From Oscillospiraceae bacterium (GTDB lineage: Bacteria; Bacillota; Clostridia; Oscillospirales; Oscillospiraceae), in the NCBI GenBank assembly GCA_017461445.1, contig JAFTXW010000016.1, positions 1 through 64,000 on the forward strand: a DNA stretch of 64,000 bases, in the 5' to 3' direction. The notes under the pieces are model-generated. The model saw nothing but the letters and a program-made list of their open reading frames with translations, did no database searches and was not told where the DNA came from. Of the stretch, positions 7,857-15,221 are shown piece after piece. Each line of letters opens with the position of its first letter. Positions within the stretch are counted from its first letter, which is position 1. Made by a program: the position numbers and the translations under genes.

Positions 7857-8684
7857 TTATTGTGCACACATCCATTCGAACATTTCTTCGGTATAAGCCT
7901 TTGTGCTTGTTTCCCCGTGGTAGCGGCCTTCCAAAATCGTCAATTTGGCATCACCGCCGGCTTGGGTGATCATATTGACTAGAACCTTCATGTTGTCCAG
8001 ATAGTATACATCATGGCTTCCGGCAACCGCCCAAATTGGAACAGCCGTCAGATGATCGTAATCCAACATACCTTCAGAATCGCCGCTTACCGGTACGGCC
8101 GCGGAAAAGAAGTCGCCGTATGTGCTGACCATGTGCCAGGTACCGATGGCACCGCGGCTATGTCCGGTGATGATAATATGTTCGATATCGATTTCGCATT
8201 CGGATACAATTTCATCAATCAAACCCTTTAACGTAGACGGAATCATCCCATTGATCCAGGAATATTCACGGGTACTGGGAGAAATGGCGATAAAGGGAAA
8301 TTCGTTCCCATAAATTTCCCGGGCACTGCTCATCAAACCAAAATTCTCCAAAACATCCACATTTCCGACTTCACCGTCACCATGAAGAAATACAATCAGA
8401 GGCATATTTTTGACTGCATTCTCAGGCACGAATAAGTAATAATCCAGATACTCACCAGTCTCAGAATCCGTGTACATACGGCAATGGCTGCCCGCAGATA
8501 CAGAAATGGTATAATCTGCTTCGGTTTCTATTGGGTCTTCTGTCAGCGCAGCAACTTCTGTCGGAACAGTGGTTGCCTGCATCGTCGGCACAGTCTCGAT
8601 CATCGTAGGTCCATTATCCAACTCCTGCACACCACAGCCACCGCACAGAAGCGCAATTAGAATAATCATGAGTAGTTTTTTCAT
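7857..8684 (-). CDS. Lipoprotein with alpha/beta-hydrolase (esterase) domain
   Basis: A 275-residue exported lipoprotein. The type II signal peptide ends at the lipobox LCGGC, with the acylated Cys at 17. A Thr-rich linker follows (about 25-50), then an alpha/beta hydrolase domain. Nucleophile Ser176 sits in GHSRG, and likely acid and base are D225 (GSHDVYYLDN) and H256 (GRYHGETS). The oxyanion region is FLHGDGE near residue 100. This resembles secreted feruloyl-esterase or PHB-depolymerase-like enzymes, anchored on the outside of the membrane. Substrate unknown. Confidence 0.85.
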   Translation of the reverse strand: MKKLLMIILIALLCGGCGVQELDNGPTMIETVPTMQATTVPTEVAALTEDPIETEADYTISVSAGSHCRMYTDSETGEYLDYYLFVPENAVKNMPLIVFLHGDGEVGNVDVLENFGLMSSAREIYGNEFPFIAISPSTREYSWINGMIPSTLKGLIDEIVSECEIDIEHIIITGHSRGAIGTWHMVSTYGDFFSAAVPVSGDSEGMLDYDHLTAVPIWAVAGSHDVYYLDNMKVLVNMITQAGGDAKLTILEGRYHGETSTKAYTEEMFEWMCAQ

Positions 8685-8745
8685 AAGACCTCCATGTACG
8701 CTCTAAATCTAAAAGATATCACGCCTGTAGCATCATAACAGCTCT

Positions 8746-8797
8746 ATTATAGCATAATAACATTCTTAACGCAACAAAATTTTTATTTTGTTGCGTT
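8746..8797 (-). promoter_or_regulatory. Promoter of the lipoprotein gene overlapped by a perfect dyad
   Basis: Leftward, TATAAT (8746-8751) lies 17 bases from TTGCGT (8769-8774). The -35 falls inside a perfect 13-bp inverted repeat, AACGCAACAAAAT / ATTTTGTTGCGTT (8768-8780, 8785-8797), with a 4-base loop. It could be an operator, or a terminator of the leftward regulator gene upstream. Confidence 0.45.
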
Positions 8798-9088
8798 CAT
8801 TACGCTTAAACAGTATATGGCATTACATGTGCCCTTTGTCGCCGCATACCGCTTTTCCCCTTCTGGTGCGTTTCAAATATAAAAGGTTGATACATCTTTA
8901 TAGAATACCCATAAAGCACAGAATCTTCCGAAGTCTTTGTGCAGGCCTCGGAACATTTGCTTATGTTATTAATTCAGAATCAAAAAACCGGTTGCACTGC
9001 CGCAGTATTCATTCCATGAATTCTGCATATTATCCAATTTACGAGCATCAACATAAATACGCTGTTTAACCAGACGTAATTTTTCTGT
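8798..9088. other. A/T-richer intergenic region with no supported gene
   Basis: About 290 bases between the regulator and the lipoprotein promoter. One rightward frame of about 93 codons exists, but it starts with TTG without a ribosome site and has no recognisable features, so it is not called. Confidence 0.5.
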
Positions 9089-10192
9089 TTAAAGAAAACC
9101 GCGTGTTATTTCATATGCCATCCGATACTTGCGGTTGGCGGTGCACCACTCCTCTACCCAGGGCAGATGGAACCGGGCATAACCTGCGTGCATTGATTTC
9201 TTCAGCGTCTCGAAGGTCTCCAAAAGCATTTTTCCATAGGCCGCATCTTTCAGGTATTCTGTATTCTCCACCCGGAATCGAACCAGTGCGCACATGGATG
9301 CCACAACACCCTCGGCAGATTCCTGCGCGGTATTCAATGCCTGCAACGCTTCCTGGTCTTTTCCCAGCTTCTCACAGCAAACGGCCAATTTATGCAGATC
9401 CAGGGCAGATGAATGCTCCAGGCGGGAGAAATAGGCGTAGCCTGCCTCATATTCTCCACATTCGATCCTGGTGGAAGCAATGTTGTAATCCATTATCTGC
9501 AGCAGTTCCGTTTCGCCCAAAGACCGCGCCAGACGGGCAGCGATCTGATAATGGGAAAGCATGTGCGCAACATTGCGCAGGTCTGAATAAGTATTTCCCA
9601 TATATGCCTGGCAGCACATCATGATCCTCGCATAACCGTGCTGGCAGGCCAGGTCATAAGACCGCTGCAGCAGCTCCAGGGCAAGGGTATTGTCGCCATT
9701 GGAATATGCAGAAATGCCTGCTTTTTCAATGGTCAGTGCACAGGGATTCACCTGCATTGCCTTCTCAGTCTCCCCTTCCAGCAGGTATAGCAGGCACATT
9801 TGCCGGCTGTCCAGCAGCGGACGCAACTGTTCAGGAATCAGGTCCTTGTCCCCGCAGCAATAGGCCCGCAGGATCAGATAGTCCAGATACCGCTCGCCTA
9901 ACGAAAATCCTTCCTCTTTGCTTAGCTCAATTGCGCTGATATCGTCGGAAAATACCAGATCATAGAGCAGTTCACGCAGACGATCTCCCTCCTCTCTGGG
10001 TACGGACTGCCAGGCAATGTCCATTTTCGCGAATAGATCCCGCAGCAGCGTCTCATTAGGCTGCACTCTCCCCTGCTCGATTTTCGACAAATACGAGACA
10101 GCGCAGATATTTTCGCACAGGGTCTCCTGACTCCAGTTCCGTTCCAGTCGGAGCATCCGAAGCAGCGCACCTGAGAATGCCATGGATTCCAT
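9089..10192 (-). CDS. XRE-family regulator with TPR-like domain
   Basis: A 367-residue regulator with a helix-turn-helix at 8-60 (RLERNWSQETLCENICAVSYL, read in two parts) and the SKIEQGR recognition end. A long helical domain follows with tetratricopeptide-like units (LELLQRSYDLACQHGYARI; SHYQIAARLARSLGE). The architecture recalls RRNPP peptide receptors such as PlcR and Rgg. The GGAGGTG site is seven bases before the ATG at 10192. It is transcribed divergently from pfkA. No peptide pheromone gene is visible next to it. Confidence 0.85.
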   Translation of the reverse strand: MESMAFSGALLRMLRLERNWSQETLCENICAVSYLSKIEQGRVQPNETLLRDLFAKMDIAWQSVPREEGDRLRELLYDLVFSDDISAIELSKEEGFSLGERYLDYLILRAYCCGDKDLIPEQLRPLLDSRQMCLLYLLEGETEKAMQVNPCALTIEKAGISAYSNGDNTLALELLQRSYDLACQHGYARIMMCCQAYMGNTYSDLRNVAHMLSHYQIAARLARSLGETELLQIMDYNIASTRIECGEYEAGYAYFSRLEHSSALDLHKLAVCCEKLGKDQEALQALNTAQESAEGVVASMCALVRFRVENTEYLKDAAYGKMLLETFETLKKSMHAGYARFHLPWVEEWCTANRKYRMAYEITRGFL

Positions 10193-10221
10193 GATCCGAC
10201 ACCTCCTTCTTTTTATTTCAT

Positions 10222-10250
10222 CATATACTATAAATACAGTCCACAGTCAA
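10222..10250 (-). promoter_or_regulatory. Leftward promoter of the HTH-TPR regulator
   Basis: Leftward TTGACT (10245-10250), a 17-base spacer and TATATG (10222-10227), about 30 bases before the start codon. Confidence 0.6.
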
Positions 10251-10291
10251 GAATATTTTTTACCGAAATCAATGGAAAATGAAAAAACAGC

Positions 10292-10320
10292 TTTACATTT
10301 TCTGTCATCCACGTTAAAAT
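10292..10320 (+). promoter_or_regulatory. Promoter of pfkA
   Basis: TTTACA (10292-10297), 17 bases, TAAAAT (10315-10320), about 40 bases upstream of the pfkA start. Confidence 0.65.
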
Positions 10321-10358
10321 GATGACGTAATCTTACTTACTTTCAGGAGGATATCCTT

Positions 10359-11330
10359 ATGAGTGTAAAAAGAATCGGCGTTCTCACCAGCGGCGGCGAC
10401 GCCCCCGGCATGAACCCCTGTGTCCGTGCAGTTGTTCGTTCCGCCATTTACCATGGCATTGAGTGCTACGGCATCCGCCGGGGCTGGAATGGCCTGATCA
10501 CTGGCGATGTGGTCAAGCTGGACCAAAGAAGCGTTGCCCATACCATCAACCGGGGTGGTACCATTCTCTATACCGCCCGCAGCAAGGAATTCATGACTGA
10601 AGAAGGCCAGCGCAAGGCTGTTTCCACCTGTAAATTCCTGGGTCTGGACAGCATCATTGCCATCGGCGGCGACGGTACCTTCCGGGGTGCCCGGGCCCTG
10701 AGCAAATATGGCATCAACGTCATCGGCATTCCCGGCACCATTGACAACGATATCAGCTGCACCAACTACTGTATCGGCTTCGATACTGCCGCCAATACCG
10801 CAATTGAGTGCATCGACAAGCTGCGCGACACCATGCAGTCCCACGAGCGTTGCTCCGTTGTGGAGGTCATGGGCCGCAATGCCGGATATCTGGCTATGTA
10901 CGTCGGCCTTGCCTGCGGTGCTACTGCCGTTCTGGTACCCGAAGAGCATATTGACTTTGAACGGGATGTCATTGAGAAGATCCGCCAGGCCCGGTTCAAC
11001 GGTTTCACCCACTATATGATCGTCGTGGCCGAGGGCGCAGGCTCTGCTGCCGATATTGCCAAGCGCATCAAGGATGCCATTGATCTGGATCCCCGTGTGA
11101 CCGTCCTGGGCCACATTCAGCGGGGCGGCGTTCCCACTGGCCGTGACCGCGTCAACGCCACCAAAATGGGCTACATGGCTGTAGAGCTGCTGCTGGCAGG
11201 CAAGACCAACCGCATCGTCTGCACCCACGAGGGCGGATTTACCGACGTGGATATCGACGAAGGCCTGTCCATGAAGAAGGGCATCCAGCAGATGGAAGTG
11301 GATGTGCTGGCCGCTATGACGGGTATTTGA
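10359..11330 (+). CDS. pfkA: ATP-dependent 6-phosphofructokinase
   Basis: Phosphorylates fructose 6-phosphate to fructose 1,6-bisphosphate in glycolysis. The 323-residue length fits bacterial PfkA. The ATP loop GGDGT (103-107) has Gly where PPi-dependent enzymes carry Asp, and PGTIDND (125-131) lacks the PPi-type Lys; both point to ATP use. Catalytic Asp lies in TIDND. Substrate residues are in MGRNAGYLA and the C-terminal LGHIQRGG segment. An AGGAGG site precedes the ATG; the gene is monocistronic between its promoter and terminator. Confidence 0.97.
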   Translation: MSVKRIGVLTSGGDAPGMNPCVRAVVRSAIYHGIECYGIRRGWNGLITGDVVKLDQRSVAHTINRGGTILYTARSKEFMTEEGQRKAVSTCKFLGLDSIIAIGGDGTFRGARALSKYGINVIGIPGTIDNDISCTNYCIGFDTAANTAIECIDKLRDTMQSHERCSVVEVMGRNAGYLAMYVGLACGATAVLVPEEHIDFERDVIEKIRQARFNGFTHYMIVVAEGAGSAADIAKRIKDAIDLDPRVTVLGHIQRGGVPTGRDRVNATKMGYMAVELLLAGKTNRIVCTHEGGFTDVDIDEGLSMKKGIQQMEVDVLAAMTGI

Positions 11331-11343
11331 TACGCATAAAATC

Positions 11344-11371
11344 AGCCACCTGGATTTTCGTCCAGGTGGCT
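11344..11371 (+). terminator. Intrinsic terminator of pfkA
   Basis: An 11-bp perfect stem (AGCCACCTGGA / TCCAGGTGGCT) with a 6-base loop followed by TTTTC, 13 bases after the pfkA stop. Confidence 0.88.
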
Positions 11372-11432
11372 TTTCATTATCAATCAAAACAATTTTTCTG
11401 TAAATAACAATCAAAATCGGGTGGTACATTTT

Positions 11433-11555
11433 TAATTGAGAATCATATGAGACGTGATTTTGTGATTTTATTCTAAGAAAATCACAAAATCGGCAATGCC
11501 GCAGGCAGTGCTCTTCTTGATAAAAACTAAAGATTTCTATCAAGAAGCAGTATTA
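11433..11555. repeat. Dispersed intergenic repeat, copy A
   Basis: About 120 bases that recur, inverted and nearly identical, at 57683-57804. Shared parts include GAATCATATGAGACGTGATT, then CGGCAATGCCGCA, then AAGAAGCAGTATTA. The unit contains its own inverted repeats: GATTTTGTGATTTT / AAAATCACAAAATC, and CTTCTTGATA / TATCAAGAAG. It has no coding capacity, so it resembles a MITE or REP-type element. Its right end supplies the stop codon of the leftward gene at 11553. Confidence 0.8.
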
Positions 11556-12818
11556 GCTTGCATCAATACCAAACAGCGACCCAACTCCGCTCAGCAGGAC
11601 CCAGAAGTCCTCCATGGACCATTGATCCAGATTGTTATACTGGGGCGTAACCACATCGGAGCCCTTTTGGACAGTTACGGTACAGCGTTTCGGGGCATTC
11701 GTAGAAGCTCCCTCCTGCCGCGTCATGTTCAGGAGGGCTTCGCAGTCCTCCGTATGAATGCGGAAGCCATTTTCCGTCCGGGTCAGGTTCAGAGCGGCGG
11801 GAGCCGAACCGTTAACGGAAAGGGTCGTATCCCCAGAATCGGCATTCCAGTGGTATGTGATCTCCGTCATAGTGCCGTCCTTTTCGATGGCCCAGGTTTC
11901 CCCGTACTCCCCTTCCCCTTCCTCCGTCCGAACGGACAGGCTTGTCTGGTTCAGCTGCAAAGCCAGCGTTTCCGAAGCGGCATCCAGGCCAAAGAAGGCC
12001 CCGCCGCTCAGCTGATCTTCCCCCGACGTATAAAAGAAATCGATCTGCACGACGGTCTTTTCACACAGATAGAAGGAAACGGAAACCGATTCCTTCTCCG
12101 CCAGCAGCTCCGGGAGCTGCGTTCCGTCGGCGGTATAATCGATCCTGCGGCAGTCTGTCCATATCCCGTTCAGCCGAAGCTGGTCATTGGAAACCCGCCC
12201 GGGCAGCAGAAGCAGCCCTGCAAGGAGGGCACGCATATCCTCTTCGGAAAGTTCCGGCGAGACAGAGGATGCGTGGAATTTCATAACCTGATCCCGGATA
12301 CTTTGCAAGGAATCATCCCAGCGGCTCACCAGCGCGTCGCTGAGCACATATTGCAGCAACGGAATGCTGCGGATATCCGACGAAAAGCTGTCGTAGGTAA
12401 TGCCATACCAGGCTCCCTTCAGCAAATCAGCCGAGGACACCGCCAGAAAATCCCCGTCCAGATACAGGGAAAGATCCAGATCCTTGTCCGCAGTTTCCGC
12501 AGTTCCTTCAGCATACAGCCGGTGGCCCACTCCGTCGGTCTGGACAGTCATATCATAGCGGATCTCTCCCAGCAGCGTATTTTCTGTAACCGCCTGCAGC
12601 TGGGCCGTATAGCATCCCTCCGGGTCATAGCTTTGGGCCAAAACAGCCAGCGGACTTCCCGTGAACCGCTCCTCCAGCTGCCCGTACAGCTTCGTCAATG
12701 CCCCTGTCAAAACAGTTTTCGGTGCGGCATAAAGCAAAATGGCATCCCAGAACAAAACAAGCACAACAGCCACGGCGGCCAGCAGCGGCACCAGCAGCCA
12801 AAGCATTTTCTTTTTCAC
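11553..12818 (-). CDS. Membrane-anchored extracellular protein of unknown function
   Basis: A 421-residue protein with one N-terminal hydrophobic helix after a short basic start (MKKK, then LWLLVPLLAAVAVVLVLF), so the bulk lies outside the membrane. I do not recognise a family. The body alternates beta-strand-like segments with Asp/Glu- and Thr-rich stretches and has few Cys. This suits a beta-rich lipid- or wall-facing domain. No catalytic motif is seen. Its stop codon lies in the repeat at 11433-11555, so the native C-terminus may have been altered by that element. Confidence 0.72.
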   Translation of the reverse strand: MKKKMLWLLVPLLAAVAVVLVLFWDAILLYAAPKTVLTGALTKLYGQLEERFTGSPLAVLAQSYDPEGCYTAQLQAVTENTLLGEIRYDMTVQTDGVGHRLYAEGTAETADKDLDLSLYLDGDFLAVSSADLLKGAWYGITYDSFSSDIRSIPLLQYVLSDALVSRWDDSLQSIRDQVMKFHASSVSPELSEEDMRALLAGLLLLPGRVSNDQLRLNGIWTDCRRIDYTADGTQLPELLAEKESVSVSFYLCEKTVVQIDFFYTSGEDQLSGGAFFGLDAASETLALQLNQTSLSVRTEEGEGEYGETWAIEKDGTMTEITYHWNADSGDTTLSVNGSAPAALNLTRTENGFRIHTEDCEALLNMTRQEGASTNAPKRCTVTVQKGSDVVTPQYNNLDQWSMEDFWVLLSGVGSLFGIDAS

Positions 12819-12881
12819 AGCATCACTCCCCTCTTGTCTATTATACTGCCACCAATTCGTGAATTGGGTATGAATATAAAG

Positions 12882-12913
12882 AAAGGTCTGCCATTTTTCT
12901 CTGGCAGACCTTT
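12882..12913 (-). terminator. Intrinsic terminator of xerD
   Basis: A 12-bp stem (AAAGGTCTGCCA / TGGCAGACCTTT) with an 8-base loop, followed leftward by a T-rich run. It touches the xerD stop codon. Confidence 0.82.
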
Positions 12914-13800
12914 TATGCTTTTGGATGGCACTTTTCGTACACGGATTTCAGCTTGTGGTTGATCATATGGGCGTACATCTGGGTGGAAGAAATATCACTG
13001 TGACCCATCAGTTCCTGCAGTGAGCCCAGGTCAGCACCATTTTCCAGCAGATGCACCGCGAAGCTGTGGCGCAGGGTATGGGGGGTAATATCCTTCTCAA
13101 TGCCCGCCTTTGACTGATAGTATTTCAGGATCTTCCAGAAGCCCTGGCGGCTCATACGGGTGCCGCTAACATTGACGAACAGGGCCGTTTCGCTGGGATC
13201 CAGCACCATAACGCCCCGCACCTCCCGCAGATACACCGACAGTGCCCGCATAGCGGCAGGATACAGGGGGATCATCCGGGATTTTTTGGCACCGGAGCAC
13301 TTGATGATGCCAAGCTCCAGATTCACGTCCTCCACGTTCAGGTCGATCAGCTCCGTGACCCGAATGCCGGTGGCATACATTACTTCCAGCATGGCCTTAT
13401 CCCGGTAGCCCTTGGCATCCACGCAGGCAGGCTGCGCCAGCAGCAGCTCCACTTCCTTGCCGGTGAGGATCTGAGGCAGCTTCTTTTCGCCCCGCTCCAC
13501 ATGGATCTCGCCAGTGACCGGAGATTCCTCCAAGAATCCGGAGGATACCAGGTAGGCATAGAAATTCTTCAGACTTGCCAGCGTACGGGAGGCCGTAGCA
13601 CTGGACTTTCCCTGGGACCGGAGCTGGGAAAGATAGCTGCTGATATTCAGTTGTGTTGCCGTCAGAACATCCTGCTCCTCATTACGCCGGAGCCATTCGG
13701 AAAACTGCCGAATGTCGCGCATATAAGAGGACACCGTGTTGGCGGATGCCTGTCTTACCTTGGTCAGGTAATTTTCGTAGGCTTGAATCAGATCCAGCAT
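12913..13800 (-). CDS. xerD: Tyrosine recombinase XerD
   Basis: Resolves chromosome dimers at dif together with XerC, at the division septum with FtsK. From the ATG at 13800 the protein has 295 residues, the usual XerD length. The catalytic set is complete: R147 (TGIRVTEL), K172 region, H241 and R244 (HTLRHSFA), H267 (LMGHSDIS) and Y276 (QMYAH). The frame stays open upstream, overlapping the preceding gene, but those residues do not belong to the family. No close ribosome site is seen, so translation may be coupled to the gene ending at 13824. Confidence 0.92.
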   Translation of the reverse strand: MLDLIQAYENYLTKVRQASANTVSSYMRDIRQFSEWLRRNEEQDVLTATQLNISSYLSQLRSQGKSSATASRTLASLKNFYAYLVSSGFLEESPVTGEIHVERGEKKLPQILTGKEVELLLAQPACVDAKGYRDKAMLEVMYATGIRVTELIDLNVEDVNLELGIIKCSGAKKSRMIPLYPAAMRALSVYLREVRGVMVLDPSETALFVNVSGTRMSRQGFWKILKYYQSKAGIEKDITPHTLRHSFAVHLLENGADLGSLQELMGHSDISSTQMYAHMINHKLKSVYEKCHPKA

Positions 13801-13823
13801 CTGTCCGTGACCCGTTACCCTTT

Positions 13824-14348
13824 CTAAATTGATATGATTGACGCCAAAAAAGGCGAAATCAGACGATGATCTATACTTCCGATCAGTGAGATCAAAGATA
13901 AGTAAACAAATATCTCCCAAAAATCAAGCTGGTGATCGCCGGAGATATGCCGCTGCCAGAACAGATACAAAAGGGGCAGCGAAAGCGCATCACTGAAAAG
14001 AAGAAACAGCCGGACCAGCCATCCGGCAGAACCGAAGCCAACGGACGTTCCCAATGAAACGAAGGAAAACAAGCACCCTCTTAGGAAGGCAACAGGAAAC
14101 AGCAGCCAGGCTTTGGATATATAGACCGCATAAGCGGAGATCAGAAAAGGTAAGTAATTCAGCAGAAGCAGGCTGACGATCGACACGGAACCAGCAACGG
14201 AACCGCGCATCAAAGGAAACGCATGTACGCCTGCGGCAAAGAACAGGACAACACCTGAAAGAATGCCGAATAAGAAGGAGAACGCAAGAACCGCATCGGA
14301 CAGCTTGCGCTTCGGTGGGAGAAAATGAGGATATTCAGACCTTGCCAT
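13824..14348 (-). CDS. Multi-pass membrane protein, possibly SpoIIM-like
   Basis: A 174-residue protein with about five hydrophobic helices (for example FSFLFGILSGVVLFFAAG and YLPFLISAYAVYISKAW). Size, helix number and the position directly before xerD recall SpoIIM, part of the forespore engulfment machine, whose gene lies near xerD in bacilli and many clostridia. Sequence similarity by eye is weak, so this is a context-led guess. The ATG at 14348 is chosen after a GGGTGAAAGG stretch; upstream codons in frame lack a ribosome site. Confidence 0.55.
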   Translation of the reverse strand: MARSEYPHFLPPKRKLSDAVLAFSFLFGILSGVVLFFAAGVHAFPLMRGSVAGSVSIVSLLLLNYLPFLISAYAVYISKAWLLFPVAFLRGCLFSFVSLGTSVGFGSAGWLVRLFLLFSDALSLPLLYLFWQRHISGDHQLDFWEIFVYLSLISLIGSIDHRLISPFLASIISI

Positions 14349-14710
14349 GAACCTTTCACCCTTCCTGCGATTGTAAAAACCGCATATGTAGCGAAAAAAT
14401 GGAGATGTCCATGGTACGGGCATAGCAATACCCACTTTTTGATTACAACCATACTATACTCCATTTTTTACATAATTTCAAGCTTTTTTAGCCAAAACAT
14501 CGTTTTTTGTAAATTATGACGATATTTATGTTAACATTTTTATGTAAACCCCGGTTTTCAAAGCTGTATTTATATTTATCATTTTCAATTATTTTTCAAT
14601 ATATAGGGATGTGCTTGCGGTTTTTGCACTAAATATTGTTTTTGCAAGTTTTCTTTCAAACCGCCTGTAGTAGGTAAATTTTATTTACCTACTACAGAAT
14701 TTTGTACAAC
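14349..14710. other. A/T-rich intergenic region
   Basis: About 360 bases, strikingly A/T-rich against the G+C-rich genes around it, with no supported frame on either strand. It holds the long inverted repeat at 14665-14697 and probably the promoter of the membrane-protein/xerD transcript, which I could not place with confidence. Confidence 0.6.
14665..14697. repeat. Perfect 15-bp inverted repeat
   Basis: CTGTAGTAGGTAAAT and its exact complement, separated by three bases. It lies 14 bases after the leftward gene ending at 14711, but no T-run follows it in that direction. A terminator, a processing hairpin or a protein site are all possible. Confidence 0.7.
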
Positions 14711-15139
14711 TTAACGATAAGCACCTTTTATTTTGGGGCGTTTTCCTCCCCTTTCGCCGCGTAATCCAGCCAAAATTGCCAATGCTCCTCCACACAGCAC
14801 CAGAATCGCCGTAACACCAACGCCACTGTACTGCCCGCCGAAGAACAATGCAGTCATGGACAAAAGGATGCCCAAGTATACCACTGAAGACAGAAGGCAT
14901 ACCAGCAGCCGCTGCCGCTTGATCCTGACAGCAGACACCATCGCCCCCGTAAAGGATGACAGCAGCAGGATCACCATCACGCCATAGCCGATCCCGCCCT
15001 CCTCAAGCCGTTCTGTTTCAACCAGCTTCGCCACCAAGGCTGCCAGGGCCAGTGTCAGCCCCAACGCTGCCGCCGCCCCTGCCGCAAGTCCCGCAGGCAT
15101 GGATACGGCCCGTCCCGTTGGTTTCCGATTCGTTACCAT
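14711..15139 (-). CDS. TIGR04086-family membrane protein
   Basis: A 142-residue protein with four hydrophobic helices (GLAAGAAAALGLTLALAAL; YGVMVILLLSSFTGAMVSA; LLVCLLSSVVYLGILLSMT; VTAILVLCGGALAILAGL). It ends in a basic, Gly/Arg-rich tail (GERGGKRPKIKG). This plan matches the TIGR04086/YrzE family of spore-formers, whose role is unknown. The gene stands alone between the merR terminator and the inverted repeat at 14665. Confidence 0.75.
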   Translation of the reverse strand: MVTNRKPTGRAVSMPAGLAAGAAAALGLTLALAALVAKLVETERLEEGGIGYGVMVILLLSSFTGAMVSAVRIKRQRLLVCLLSSVVYLGILLSMTALFFGGQYSGVGVTAILVLCGGALAILAGLRGERGGKRPKIKGAYR

Positions 15140-15189
15140 ATTCCCCTCCCCTTTCCCTAAAGGCTATTCCCCTCTGCAGTAAAAAAGAA

Positions 15190-15216
15190 CCGGGACAGGC
15201 GTCAAACCTGTCCCGG
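15190..15216 (-). terminator. Intrinsic terminator of the MerR-type gene
   Basis: A 10-bp perfect stem (CCGGGACAGG / CCTGTCCCGG), 7-base loop, followed leftward by TTCTTTTTT. Confidence 0.9.
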
Positions 15217-15221
15217 CGGGA

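Noticed and set aside
8788-9069. A rightward frame of 93 codons in the regulator-lipoprotein spacer
   Set aside because: It starts with TTG without a ribosome site and has no recognisable pattern; the region is A/T-rich spacer.
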